Shown one piece after another: positions 7,239-17,457 of a stretch of DNA of 64,000 nt (the stretch's first letter is position 1; each line of letters starts with the position of its first letter). The notes beneath the pieces are model-generated. The model had not been told where the DNA came from. It saw only the letters and a list, made by a program, of their open reading frames with translations, and searched no databases. Source of the stretch: Runella salmonicolor (lineage in GTDB: Bacteria > Bacteroidota > Bacteroidia > Cytophagales > Spirosomataceae); contig NZ_JAMZEL010000001.1 of the NCBI RefSeq assembly GCF_024158025.1, positions 744,001 through 808,000 of the forward strand, written 5' to 3'. The translations under genes and the position numbers were made by a program.

Positions 7239-9623
7239 TTACAAACTCAAAATCTTTATCTCTGTTCGGCGGTTTTGTTGGTGTTCTTCTTCGGTACAAG
7301 GGGCTCCGTCTTTACATTTATTCACCAGTTTACTCTCACCATAGCCTGCCGCAATAATTCTTTTGGAAGAGATTCCCTGATTTACGATATACGCAACCGC
7401 GGCCTTGGCGCGTTTAGTAGAAAGTGTTTTATTGTACTTGGCAGACGAACGGCTGTCGGTATGAGAGCCGAATTCAATCTTCATTTTAGGGTACTTGTTC
7501 ATGACCTCCACAAGTTTGTTCAACTCAGCAGAAGCATCGGTTCTGATATTCGATTTATCTAAATCATAATAGATATTTTCGATTTTAATGACATCACCTT
7601 TTTTAAACATGGTGATATTTGCCTCGGATGTCTCTCCTCCTTTTACTTTGCTGCCCATTGTTCCTAAATTATCTTTCAGGGCTTCAATTGAGTAATCACA
7701 ACCACTGGGCACTTCAAAAAGATAAGTTCCGTTTGCGTCAGTTACGGCTTCCTGAACACTGTCGTCACATTCATTTCGAAGTAATACTTTCACACCCGAG
7801 ATAGGTTTGCGGTCTTTTTGGGTCGTTACTAAGCCCCGAAGTGTGAATGTTTTAGGTTTTACTTTGATTTTCGTCAACGGAATATCCAGTTTTATGACTT
7901 CTGTTATGTCTAAATCTTTGGCGGCCACATCGACCGAATTGCCAACATAGCCCTCATAAGTTGTTTTAAACACAAAATCATTTTCGGGGTCTAGGCATAA
8001 GCGTATACTACCGTTTTTATCCGTTTGACCTGTTTTTACTTCCGTCTCACTTTCACTTTTACCCGCCATGGCAACAACGGCATTTGCCAAGGGCAACTTT
8101 GTATCTGCATCAATAACATTTACAATTACGTCTTGACAGGGATTCAGCGGGCCAGTTCGTTCGAAGCGAAACAAATCATCGTCGTGCCCCCCTTGGCGTC
8201 GATTGCTGCTAAAAAAACCGCTAGTACGCTCGGCGTCAGTAATTAATCCAAAATCATCTTTGGCTGAGTTGATAGGTGTTCCAAGATTTCTTGGCTTTTT
8301 GGCCATTACGCCTTCAATAAGCTTGGCATAAAATATATCTAGCCCCCCCAATCCAGCATGACCATCTGATGAAAAATAAAGGTTTCCTTTCGCGTCTACA
8401 AACGGAAACATCTCGTTCCCCGAACTGTTGACCGCTGGTCCCAAATTGATTGGTGTAGACCAATTGGCCCCGTCATATTTACTGACGTACAAATCCGTTC
8501 CGCCAAACCCTCCTGGCATATCTGAAACAAAATACAACAGTTTATCATCTTGTGACAACGCCGGATGCCCTACGGAATATTCGTCGCTGTTGAAGGGAAG
8601 TTCTTTTAAATCCTTCCAGTTACCGTTTACACTTTCAGCAGAGTACAATTTTAGTTTATTAATCCCGTCTTTGCTTGTTTTATACTTTCCGTTCAGGTAG
8701 TTGTTACGAGTAAAAAGAATCCTTTTCCCATCTTTAGAAAAGGCAACTGGCCCTTCATGATATTTTGAATTTATGGCTTTTCCCATATTCTGGGACTCAA
8801 TTACTGCATTTTTTAGAGGTGCTGTAATGATACCATTCACGTTTGCACTGCGGTAGTTTCCAGGAATGTGGGAATCATTGGCCGTTGGCGAAGTGTACTC
8901 ATCTGATCCCAACAAATAGACACCTTTGGGGCGCTCGGCCTTATTTGCCAGCGTTGACCCTCCGAGTTTACTCGTCTTTTTAGAATTAATTACAGACAAA
9001 TCAGGAATTTCGTATAAGTCCAGAAATGCCGTTTGATTCCAGCTGTATACTCGTTTTACGTTTAACCCTTCATTGCGGGCAGAAACAAATACCAAGCCTT
9101 TTTTATAATAAATGGGGCTAAATTCAGCTCGATTTGTATTGATATTATCAAGTGACTCTACCGTATAGCTTGCTTTATTTTTTGATAATTTTTTAACATT
9201 CGTGTATAATTTATTAAATTCTTTTCCGCGACTATCTTCTTTCTGCAACTGATTATAACGCTCATAAGCTTCTTTGGCTTCGTCATATTTGCCATTACTT
9301 GCCAATGCTTGTGCATAATACAAATAACAATTGGCATGAACTGCCGAAGGTATTGTATCCTCTCCCACAATCAACCGATAAACTCGCTCAGCATTTTGTG
9401 TATCTCTGATTTGTCGATAGCTATTTCCTAATTTAATCAACGTACTTAATTTGGTGGAATCGGCAAGGCCACCACTTTTAAGCGCCTGTTCGTACAAGTC
9501 AATCGCTTTCGAATAGGCCATCATTTCATATTGACGATTGGCCTGCTGTAAAGACGACTGTGCTTTTATTTCCTTTACCCAAAGACCAATGGCCAAAATA
9601 ATGAGTAAAATATGTGTTTTCAT
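7239..9623 (-). CDS. OmpA-family protein with TPR, WD40-like propeller and carboxypeptidase-regulatory-like domains (PorE-like)
   Basis: Probable periplasmic or outer-membrane protein that links a T9SS-associated complex to peptidoglycan. Layout over 794 residues: signal peptide (1-21, ending KAQ), TPR-like helices (about 25-145), a WD40/PD40-like propeller (about 165-490, with repeated motifs such as LYFSSDGHAGLGGLDIF and LLYFVSDMPGG), two carboxypeptidase-regulatory-like beta domains (about 497-670), and a C-terminal OmpA domain with YYDLDKSNIR, GSHTDSR and LSTKRAKA...GI. The same order is known for the T9SS protein PorE. Because it sits next to SprF-type genes and a giant adhesin, it is more likely a locus-specific partner than the core PorE; that is an inference. 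Confidence 0.88.
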   Translation of the reverse strand: MKTHILLIILAIGLWVKEIKAQSSLQQANRQYEMMAYSKAIDLYEQALKSGGLADSTKLSTLIKLGNSYRQIRDTQNAERVYRLIVGEDTIPSAVHANCYLYYAQALASNGKYDEAKEAYERYNQLQKEDSRGKEFNKLYTNVKKLSKNKASYTVESLDNINTNRAEFSPIYYKKGLVFVSARNEGLNVKRVYSWNQTAFLDLYEIPDLSVINSKKTSKLGGSTLANKAERPKGVYLLGSDEYTSPTANDSHIPGNYRSANVNGIITAPLKNAVIESQNMGKAINSKYHEGPVAFSKDGKRILFTRNNYLNGKYKTSKDGINKLKLYSAESVNGNWKDLKELPFNSDEYSVGHPALSQDDKLLYFVSDMPGGFGGTDLYVSKYDGANWSTPINLGPAVNSSGNEMFPFVDAKGNLYFSSDGHAGLGGLDIFYAKLIEGVMAKKPRNLGTPINSAKDDFGLITDAERTSGFFSSNRRQGGHDDDLFRFERTGPLNPCQDVIVNVIDADTKLPLANAVVAMAGKSESETEVKTGQTDKNGSIRLCLDPENDFVFKTTYEGYVGNSVDVAAKDLDITEVIKLDIPLTKIKVKPKTFTLRGLVTTQKDRKPISGVKVLLRNECDDSVQEAVTDANGTYLFEVPSGCDYSIEALKDNLGTMGSKVKGGETSEANITMFKKGDVIKIENIYYDLDKSNIRTDASAELNKLVEVMNKYPKMKIEFGSHTDSRSSAKYNKTLSTKRAKAAVAYIVNQGISSKRIIAAGYGESKLVNKCKDGAPCTEEEHQQNRRTEIKILSL

Positions 9624-9644
9624 ATACTACAATTTAAGATAAAA

Positions 9645-9704
9645 AAAAGGTATATTCTCTTCTGTTGGTATCGTTAAGAACCCTTCATGAAGAATATACC
9701 TTTA
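9645..9704 (-). terminator. Terminator after the PorP/SprF gene
   Basis: Arms AAAGGTATATTCT (about 9647-9659) and its exact complement (about 9691-9703) form a 13-bp stem with A/T runs outside. It lies about 25 nt after the stop of the 9728-10735 gene. Confidence 0.7.
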
Positions 9705-9727
9705 ACTATTTTTAACAAACAGTCTCC

Positions 9728-10735
9728 TTAGAAATACCGTGGAGTAAGGATTTTGCTCTTGCTAAATCCAAACTCATAACGCAACATTATTTCGTGGGTG
9801 GGAATGCTTAAAAACTTACGTTCTTGGTTCAAACGATTGCGTGTCCAGTCATAAGAATATCCTAGTCGGAATTGATCTGAAAGTTGTAGTTCTAACATCC
9901 CAACCAATGCATCTCCACTGAGCACTTTTCCACTGATGTCTTCCTGAATTTTACCAGCATACGTTGAAAAACGATTGTGGCGATAAGACATTCCAACTGC
10001 AATTCGGTCGTTAAACCAAAGGTTAAGGTTCCCATCCAACGACAATCCAGTTCCCTGTACATAGCGGGCCATCATGGATGGCTTTAGTTTGATATTGTTA
10101 CGTCCAATCACAAACCCACTGATGACATAGAAATGACGACGTACTTTGGCGCGGTTATCTCCAGAGTCATAGTCTGAAAGGTTATTTTCAATCAAATAAG
10201 GAACCGAAACACCAATGTAAGAGCGATCGTTACTGAGATAAATACCCGTTCCGAAGTTGGGTAATATCTTAGAAACATTACTGGCAAAAGCAGGGTCGGT
10301 TAGGTTGTTGCCCAAGTTCGCTTTGGATAAATCCCAGCGAAAACTCATGGCTCCCCCTTGCAATCCCAATGCCAAGGTTGAACGCTCGCCTAACTTAATA
10401 CGAAAAGCGTACGACAACATCGCCCCAGTCCAGTTCTCAAGACCTACTTGGTCATTGAAGAGTTGAAGTCCTAGTCCTACTCTTTCACGGTTTACGGGCA
10501 TATCAATGCTGAACGTAGCAGTTTGAGGAGCTCCAGCCATTCCCCCCCACTGGTTGCGGTAAAGAGCAGTTGCGCTCAGCACATCTCGGCTACCAGCATA
10601 AGCAGGATTAAGTGCCATCATATTGAACATGTACTGGGAGAACATTTTATCCTGCTGAGCCCAGGTTTTACTGCTGCTAATCAAAGTGATCAGCAGCAGT
10701 AACATTGTCCATTTTTGTTTGATGATATTGTTCAT
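9728..10735 (-). CDS. PorP/SprF family T9SS outer-membrane protein, partner of the giant adhesin
   Basis: Outer-membrane barrel of the PorP/SprF family, 335 residues. It has a signal peptide (1-26, ending TWAQ) and the strong family signature QDKMFSQYMFNMMALNPAYAG directly after it. In Flavobacterium johnsoniae SprF is needed to secrete the giant adhesin SprB and lies downstream of its gene. Here this gene begins 5 nt after the stop of a giant protein with a type B sorting domain, so the pair very probably forms a matched cargo/partner unit in one transcript. Clearly related to the 6080-7021 gene but much diverged. Confidence 0.92.
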   Translation of the reverse strand: MNNIIKQKWTMLLLLITLISSSKTWAQQDKMFSQYMFNMMALNPAYAGSRDVLSATALYRNQWGGMAGAPQTATFSIDMPVNRERVGLGLQLFNDQVGLENWTGAMLSYAFRIKLGERSTLALGLQGGAMSFRWDLSKANLGNNLTDPAFASNVSKILPNFGTGIYLSNDRSYIGVSVPYLIENNLSDYDSGDNRAKVRRHFYVISGFVIGRNNIKLKPSMMARYVQGTGLSLDGNLNLWFNDRIAVGMSYRHNRFSTYAGKIQEDISGKVLSGDALVGMLELQLSDQFRLGYSYDWTRNRLNQERKFLSIPTHEIMLRYEFGFSKSKILTPRYF

Positions 10736-10740
10736 CGTTC

Positions 10741-13700
10741 TTATCGGTTAATGGTCATAAATCGGCTTGTCTTCTTAATCTCGCCGCCGTTTTGGTCAAC
10801 CAAAATCACGTTGTAGAAGTAAGTACCTACTGGTACAGCTTGATTATTAGCCCCAACTCCTACGTTAGCTGAACCTTCCCAGTCATTCTGATAATCGTTG
10901 TTACGATACACCAGATTCATCCAGCGGTTATAGATTTCTAAAACAATCTTCGTGCCGGATGGGTGACGAATCACAAATTTATCATTAATACCGTCACCGT
11001 TTGGAGAGAAGCCTTCAGGAACAAACAATCCACCGTCGGAAGGAATCACAATTGGTGTGTATTCTGCCTCCGTCAACTCCGTTGGGTCATTATTTCCGTT
11101 CAAATCAGGATTCAAACCATTGGTCGAGATGTCAGCAACCGAATTCTGTCCAGCAAGTGCTGCTCCGTAAGCACGGTTGAGATAAGGAGTGACACGTCCG
11201 TCAGTGGTAACATTGACCGTAAAGAATAGCGAGTCTGATCGTCCACCCGCCAATCGACTTTGTTCGGCAATCAAGAGGTTCACATCGCGGTCTCCGTTGA
11301 AGTCAGGATTGATGCGTAACGTACTTGAATCGTTGGCCGTTGGAGTACCTACCAGTTGATAACTAGCCCCCGTAAGCGAACTGTAGACTTTGGTCAGTGA
11401 ATCCGAAACCTGAACGTTAGTCAACATACCCGCACCGTAGTTTTTCAGGATAACGCGGTAAGTGATGTTCAGACTACCATCTCCCTTGCGCACAGTATCT
11501 TTGATAGACATTGCCAAACCAAGCAACCCACTGCCAGGTGTAGAGTTAAGCGATACTGGAGTAGATTCGCTGTTGTTGCGCGGATCAAGGTCATTGTCAG
11601 GGTCAGCGTTATCGCCCGTCGTTGAAGTATCCGCAGTCATTACACCACCCTCTGTATATCCTGCACCGATTGCAATGTTATTAAACGTAGTCACAGAATC
11701 AGGATTGTAGAGAGAGATAACCACCGCCAAGTTGATGTTACGCGTTGTTCCTTTTGGCAAAGTACTCAGCGAGTCAACCAACAAATTAGTAAGCAATCCC
11801 TGACCAGTATAGCTTGAGTCAACCACAAACCCGAGGTCTGCCGTTACCAAAGGCTTGCCGATAATGACCGCCTTATTGCCAAAAGTAAGTCCCAAGTTAT
11901 CTTCTACTTTGATTTTCTTGAGGTCATTGGTTCCAAGGTTGGTCACGCTGATGGTATATGGTATTTTGAACTTACCTTCACCAAGCGCTACTGGAGTACC
12001 TGCTAATTTAGACAATCCAATCATTGCACTTGGCAAATCGAAGCGCACAGGAGTAAGATTGTTGACTGGTGCATTCACCACAATACCTCTATTTGAAGCA
12101 TCTGTTACGGTAGTACCGTTTCCGTTTGCCGTTGCAACCACGCTACCCAAGAAAGGTCCACTGTTACCATTAGGTTTAACATTAATGGTAATCAGGACTG
12201 TTTCTTCAGCACCTACCGCCAAGTTACTGCCAGGACCTAAGATATTTTTATCTGTTGTTCCGTTGTAACCTGCATTCGGTACGAGTGGGCTACCCGTTTC
12301 AACAACTGGCGCGCCTAACACTGCGAATGTAACTGGTGGTACAAAGCTATTCGTGATGTTATCCTTTAACACAACATTTGTCAGAGGCACATTTCCTACG
12401 TTTTTGACCGTTATTTTATAGGTTACATCGTAAGAGGTATTATCTCCTTCACCTTTTTTCTCTATTTTATCAACCGCAAGCGCAACTCCAATTGCTGGAG
12501 ATATTGTACCATCGCTGATAACAATGCCTACAGACGAAAGGTTATTTGCGGTATTCGGGTCGACTTGGTCAGCATACGTAACTTCGGCTTCATTAATTAC
12601 ATTATAGCCTGCCTTTACTGCTTTAGTGACTACCGTCAGCGTCGTACTGTCGCCAGCTGCAATTGCAGGGATACGAGTTTTAAGTACACCACCTGTGTTT
12701 GTCAAGCCCGATGTTGAAATCAACTCCAACTGTGTTGGCATGATATCGCGAACATCTACATTAGTAGCCTTGTGCTGTCCGTTATTTTTCACCACAATGG
12801 TGTAAGTAACTTGTTCGCCAATGAGCGCCAATGTTTTATTTGCAGTTTTTGTGATACTCAAGTCGGAGCGCAACGTATCGGTAGCGCAATCGAAGATTTT
12901 TACTTCTATTGCAGCTGGTGCACTGTAACAACCATCTTTCTTATAGGTTACAAAATAAGTGCCTGCTCCTACTGCTTCTGGTGTACCAACCAAGCAATCA
13001 CATCTTGGTTGAGCGGCAGAAGTAAAGATGGTAGTATAGTTGATATTACCTTCCAGTGCCTTGGTTAAGTCTACGGTATTGCTTGGGCAATCATTCCGCA
13101 GATTTTTCACGATTGGCGTTGGTAGGCTTTTCACAATTACCGTAATATAAGCTGAGTTTACAGAGCAGCAAAGGCTATCGTCAACCAATGCGTAGGAATA
13201 AGTACCAGGTTCTGTTACATTCCACTGTCTGATACCATCAGAGGCAGGGAACAGGACATTACCGTCTTTAAACCATTTTACTTTGTAGCCGTTTTCGCTT
13301 GCTTTCAACTTAACGGTATCTCCTTGGCAGATGGTAATGGTTTCGGGCAGGGTATCTGCTTTGAAAGTGCCATTTACAATAATCTGCGGTCTGAATTTGA
13401 TTCCGGTAAATATTAGTTTCATCGCATCAACTCCTGCTTTACAGTTACCCTCTCCATCTGGGTCGTTGGTGGTGAGGGTGAGTATTATATTACCCTTAAT
13501 CAAATCTTCCAACGATGGATAGTAGGTTGCATCCAGTGCAAGCGAGTTGCTAAAGGTACCAGTACCGTTTGTTGTCCATACTGCTCCAGTAGCCACGCCT
13601 CCTATTTTACCGTTGAGCTTGTACTGAAGCGCCGCACAGATTGAGGCATCGGCACCTGCATCAGCGGTCGCAGGGTTCGTTTCGCAAGGTGTAGTTTCGC

Positions 13701-16700
13701 AAGGTGAAATCAATACGGAGATAGCCGTTCCTGTACTGTAGCAACCTGCCGTTGAACGGAAGAATGCGTAGTAAGTACCAGACACTCCTACTGCTAAAGG
13801 ATTAGAAACCAGTGGCGAGCTTGGTGAATTCGTTTGGTGGAATTCAAGAACCAAACCTGCATTAGGTGTATAATTCTTAACTGCAGTGGTTAAATCTACC
13901 GTCTTAACAGGACACACATTCGCCAGATTAACAACAACAGGAGCGGTAATGCGTGGTGATACTATCACATTTACGGCATTTGATGCTACGCTTTTGCAAA
14001 TCGAGTTGTAGCAACATGCTGCAGTGTAGATAGTGCTCGCAGCCGGGATAATCGTTAATGTGCTGCCAATTTGGCCACTTGACCATTGGATATATCCTGC
14101 ACAGTTGCCCAACGCTGTCAGTGTTACAGATTCTCCGTAGCAAAGCGTTGTCTTCGATGCTTCAATGGTTGGAGGTGCAGGTGTTCCTACCGTGATGGTT
14201 ACCGGAGCAGTAGCTGCACTTTCACAATTACCTACTTTACATTTAGCCCAGTAAGAAGTAGTAGTTGTCGGAGCTACTTTTATTGAAGTACTTGAAGCGC
14301 CATTTGACCAGAGTAATGTACCGTTGCAACCTGTTGCTGTCAGGGTGACAGAATCACCTTTACAAATAGTTGTTGCCGATGCTATAATCGTTGGTACGTT
14401 TACTTTAGTTACCGCAACCGTCACCGTATTGGAAACACTACTTGTACAATCTGCTTTTTTACATACTGCGGTGTAAGTTGTCGTTCCTAAAGGTGTAACC
14501 GTGATACTGTTGCCAGTAGCATTGTTTGACCATTGAATGGTTCCGCCTTCACATCCTGAGGCAGTAAGTGTTACAGAATTTCCTTCGCAGATTACTGCTG
14601 AAGTTGCTACAATACTTGGGGCTGTACAATTAGCCACTGTCACAGTAACAGACGCTGATGCTGCACTAGTACAATTACCTATCTTACAAACAGCGGTATA
14701 TGAAGTAGTCTCAGTAGGATTAACTACGATGCTTGCTCCTAACATTCCGTTCGACCAAGTAATTGTTCCTGCACAACCCTCTGCTGTAAGTACTGCCGTT
14801 TCACCTAATTTAACTGATGATGGCGTAGCTTTCACAATTGGAGGTGTAACTGGGATAACCTGTATGGTGTAATTGGCAGACACAGGGCTTGTACAGTTAC
14901 CTACTTTACAAGTAGCTGTATAGGTTGTAGTTACCGTTGGAGTCACTACGATTGCAGGGCCAGTAGCTCCTGTTGACCAATGAACAATACCCGCACAGCT
15001 TGGTACTTCCAGCGTAACACTTTCTCCTGGACATACTTTGTCGGTGCTGCAAATAACTACTGGTTTCTCAGGTACAGGTACCACCGTTACAGTTGCTGCC
15101 CCAGGCGAGCTTTCACAATTGCCTATTTTACAGATGGCAGTGTACGTACTGGTGGTATTAGCTACTAATGTGATACTTGCACCCGTGGCACCCGTACTCC
15201 ACATTACTGTACCAGCACAACCAGCCGCGGTAAGTGTCACGCTAGTACCTGCACATACAGTAGCCGATGGGCTCACCGTTATGGTTGGTGCTGTTGTGTT
15301 GTTCCCGACAGTTACAGTTACACTTCCAGGAGCGCTATCACATTTCCCAGCTACACGGCATGAAGCAGTGTAAGTAGTTGTGACGGCAGGCTTAACCACG
15401 ATACTTGCCGTTGTCGCGCCTGTGCTCCAGGTAATCGTACCTGCACAATTGCTAGCCGTCAAGATTGAGCTGTCACCAGCACAGATGCTCGGTTTAGATG
15501 CTACTACCGTTGGCGCAGGGCCTGTAGTAGTCACTGTAATTTTTACTTTATTCGATTTAACGCTTTCGCAAGTTCCTACTTTACATACAGCAGTATACTC
15601 AGTAGTCACAGCAGGGCTCACTGAAATCGTGCTGCCTGTTGCGCCATTAGACCAGATGATGCTTCCTTCACATGTTCCAACTGCGGTGAGCGTTGTGCCT
15701 TGACCTGCACAAAGCAAGGTCGATTCAGCAGAAATAATCGGAGCCGTTGGATTTCCTACAGTTATTGTAACTGGAGCAGAAGGAGCGCTGACGCATTTAC
15801 CGATGGTGCATGTTGCCGTGTAGGTCGTTGTCGACGTTGGGCTTACCACGATACTTGCACCAGTCATCGTATTTGACCATGTTACTACACCTGTGCAACC
15901 TGCTGCGGTGAGGGTAACACTGCCACCGTTACAAATTGTTGTTGAAGGACTAGCTGCAACCGTTGGCGAAGCAATTGGAGTGACCGTGATGACGTAATCT
16001 TTCGATTTCGACTTACAGCCCCCATTATTACATACTGCCCAGTAAGCAGTCGTCTCTGAAGGATAAACGACAATTGCGTTACCTGTTTCACCAGTTGACC
16101 ACTCTACGATACCTGTGCAGTTTTTTACTTCCAACGTAACACTTTCTCCTGGGCAAACTTTATCGGTGCTGCAAATAACTTCAGGTGAAGGTCCGCCTGG
16201 TGTTACAGTAATAGTTACACTCGCTTTAGGACTTTCACACTTCCCGATTTTACAGAATGCAGTGTACGTTGTAGTTGCACCCGGAGTTACCGTGATTTGC
16301 GCTCCTGTTGCGCCTGTACTCCACATGATAGTACCTGCACAATTGGCCCCAGTCAAAGTTACAGTGCTGCCTGCACAAACGGATGTGGAAGGACTTGCTG
16401 CAATTGTTGGCGTTGTTGGCGTATTTACATACACTGTAATTGCATTTGAAGGACCGCTACTGCAACCATTCTTCGTACAAATCGCAGTATACGTTGTTGT
16501 TACAGCTGGTGTGACAACAATGTTTGCGCCTATCATATTGTTTGACCACTGGATTATTCCACCCTGACAACCAATTGCGTGAATCGATGTGCTGTCACCT
16601 GGACAAATGTTGGTGGTTGCACAAGCCAAAATCGGAGGTTCAGGTTGTACACAAGTCGTTTTAATTGTTACGCGGGATGTATCGTTGCCAGGTTTAGTCG

Positions 16701-17457
16701 GATCGTTATCTGGGCTTTTCACGATGGCAGTGTTTGTTATTGAACCAACAGCATTAATAGTTGCTTTGATTTTCAGGGTACGATTGGCTGCATTAGCCAA
16801 GTTACCAATAGTCCAAACACCCGTTGCAGCATTGTATTCAGCAGAAGGATCCGCGCTTACAAACGTCAATGAAGCAGGTAATACATCACTTACTGTAACA
16901 TTTGTTGCATTGTTCGGGCCTTCATTAGAAGCAACTACATTATAGGTAATTGTTTGTCCAACAGTATAAGGACCCGCTTCAAGTACCTGCTTCTCAACAG
17001 ACAGGTCTGTCAATCTTACACAAGACTTAATTGTAAGTTTCAATAAAGCACCGTTGCTGTATACACCACATTTAGCCACTTCAAATAAGTAGTAGTCGCC
17101 AGAAGTACATACTTTGGTCGGATCAAGTACTTTAGTACCAGGCTGGTGATCGAAGGTAGTATACCATTCGAAACGACCGCCTTCTGTGCGAATTGTACTA
17201 TGAATAAAGGTGGCCAAGTTCACACAAGAATCAGGACATGTATTTTCACCCATACCACCACACGTTGGGGTTGGAGGAATTGCACATGGTGTTACATTGA
17301 TTAGCTCATCGTCGTCGTCATCTTCCCCTTTATTGAATCCATTGCCTGGCGTCGAATCCTTGTCTTTTACCGTGTTGCCATTCTTATCGCGGGCATCCTT
17401 GATCTGAGCATAGTTCCGCAGACTCGTCCCCGCAAAAGAGGCATCCACTTTCACCGT
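10741..17457 (-). CDS. Giant T9SS adhesin, C-terminal part (continues across the N gap)
   Basis: C-terminal 2238 residues of an SprB-like surface protein whose N-terminal part is 17558-20479. The GTG at 17454 is only an interior valine, not a start; the reading frame is open up to the gap. Order: end of a DUF11-like repeat with the Asp-rich loop EDDDDDEL, a Cys-rich region, a DUF11 domain, twelve Ig-like repeats of about 75 residues (pattern CxG..VTLTA..C.G...WS...I.V.P..TTTYTA.C..G.C.S), two further beta domains, a DUF11 domain, three longer DUF11-like repeats, and a type B (gliding-motility-type) C-terminal sorting domain starting VPEGFSPNGDGINDKF. Expected at the cell surface, possibly moving during gliding. 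The ligand is unknown. Confidence 0.9.
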   Translation of the reverse strand, partial: TVKVDASFAGTSLRNYAQIKDARDKNGNTVKDKDSTPGNGFNKGEDDDDDELINVTPCAIPPTPTCGGMGENTCPDSCVNLATFIHSTIRTEGGRFEWYTTFDHQPGTKVLDPTKVCTSGDYYLFEVAKCGVYSNGALLKLTIKSCVRLTDLSVEKQVLEAGPYTVGQTITYNVVASNEGPNNATNVTVSDVLPASLTFVSADPSAEYNAATGVWTIGNLANAANRTLKIKATINAVGSITNTAIVKSPDNDPTKPGNDTSRVTIKTTCVQPEPPILACATTNICPGDSTSIHAIGCQGGIIQWSNNMIGANIVVTPAVTTTYTAICTKNGCSSGPSNAITVYVNTPTTPTIAASPSTSVCAGSTVTLTGANCAGTIMWSTGATGAQITVTPGATTTYTAFCKIGKCESPKASVTITVTPGGPSPEVICSTDKVCPGESVTLEVKNCTGIVEWSTGETGNAIVVYPSETTAYWAVCNNGGCKSKSKDYVITVTPIASPTVAASPSTTICNGGSVTLTAAGCTGVVTWSNTMTGASIVVSPTSTTTYTATCTIGKCVSAPSAPVTITVGNPTAPIISAESTLLCAGQGTTLTAVGTCEGSIIWSNGATGSTISVSPAVTTEYTAVCKVGTCESVKSNKVKITVTTTGPAPTVVASKPSICAGDSSILTASNCAGTITWSTGATTASIVVKPAVTTTYTASCRVAGKCDSAPGSVTVTVGNNTTAPTITVSPSATVCAGTSVTLTAAGCAGTVMWSTGATGASITLVANTTSTYTAICKIGNCESSPGAATVTVVPVPEKPVVICSTDKVCPGESVTLEVPSCAGIVHWSTGATGPAIVVTPTVTTTYTATCKVGNCTSPVSANYTIQVIPVTPPIVKATPSSVKLGETAVLTAEGCAGTITWSNGMLGASIVVNPTETTSYTAVCKIGNCTSAASASVTVTVANCTAPSIVATSAVICEGNSVTLTASGCEGGTIQWSNNATGNSITVTPLGTTTYTAVCKKADCTSSVSNTVTVAVTKVNVPTIIASATTICKGDSVTLTATGCNGTLLWSNGASSTSIKVAPTTTTSYWAKCKVGNCESAATAPVTITVGTPAPPTIEASKTTLCYGESVTLTALGNCAGYIQWSSGQIGSTLTIIPAASTIYTAACCYNSICKSVASNAVNVIVSPRITAPVVVNLANVCPVKTVDLTTAVKNYTPNAGLVLEFHQTNSPSSPLVSNPLAVGVSGTYYAFFRSTAGCYSTGTAISVLISPCETTPCETNPATADAGADASICAALQYKLNGKIGGVATGAVWTTNGTGTFSNSLALDATYYPSLEDLIKGNIILTLTTNDPDGEGNCKAGVDAMKLIFTGIKFRPQIIVNGTFKADTLPETITICQGDTVKLKASENGYKVKWFKDGNVLFPASDGIRQWNVTEPGTYSYALVDDSLCCSVNSAYITVIVKSLPTPIVKNLRNDCPSNTVDLTKALEGNINYTTIFTSAAQPRCDCLVGTPEAVGAGTYFVTYKKDGCYSAPAAIEVKIFDCATDTLRSDLSITKTANKTLALIGEQVTYTIVVKNNGQHKATNVDVRDIMPTQLELISTSGLTNTGGVLKTRIPAIAAGDSTTLTVVTKAVKAGYNVINEAEVTYADQVDPNTANNLSSVGIVISDGTISPAIGVALAVDKIEKKGEGDNTSYDVTYKITVKNVGNVPLTNVVLKDNITNSFVPPVTFAVLGAPVVETGSPLVPNAGYNGTTDKNILGPGSNLAVGAEETVLITINVKPNGNSGPFLGSVVATANGNGTTVTDASNRGIVVNAPVNNLTPVRFDLPSAMIGLSKLAGTPVALGEGKFKIPYTISVTNLGTNDLKKIKVEDNLGLTFGNKAVIIGKPLVTADLGFVVDSSYTGQGLLTNLLVDSLSTLPKGTTRNINLAVVISLYNPDSVTTFNNIAIGAGYTEGGVMTADTSTTGDNADPDNDLDPRNNSESTPVSLNSTPGSGLLGLAMSIKDTVRKGDGSLNITYRVILKNYGAGMLTNVQVSDSLTKVYSSLTGASYQLVGTPTANDSSTLRINPDFNGDRDVNLLIAEQSRLAGGRSDSLFFTVNVTTDGRVTPYLNRAYGAALAGQNSVADISTNGLNPDLNGNNDPTELTEAEYTPIVIPSDGGLFVPEGFSPNGDGINDKFVIRHPSGTKIVLEIYNRWMNLVYRNNDYQNDWEGSANVGVGANNQAVPVGTYFYNVILVDQNGGEIKKTSRFMTINR
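13957..16650 (-). repeat. Array of twelve Ig-like repeats in the adhesin
   Basis: About 2.7 kb coding for twelve tandem units of about 225 bp. Units share CxG near the start, a central C.G...WS segment, TTTYTA.C and a final C.S, giving four cysteines in most units. Units 3 and 8 share a variant opening (VICSTDKVCPGESVTLE), which suggests a past duplication of a five-unit block. Unit 9 has lost the first cysteine (VKLGET instead of VCxG). Confidence 0.85.

Noticed and set aside
13957..16650. Regular repeats possibly forming a CRISPR array
   Set aside because: The period is about 225 bp, repeats are diverged, and all lie in one open frame coding for Ig-like domains.
17452..17454. GTG as start of a separate 2237-residue protein
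   Set aside because: It is the valine codon in a repeat unit truncated by the N gap; the intact copy at 18344-18346 shows the same codon within a continuous frame.
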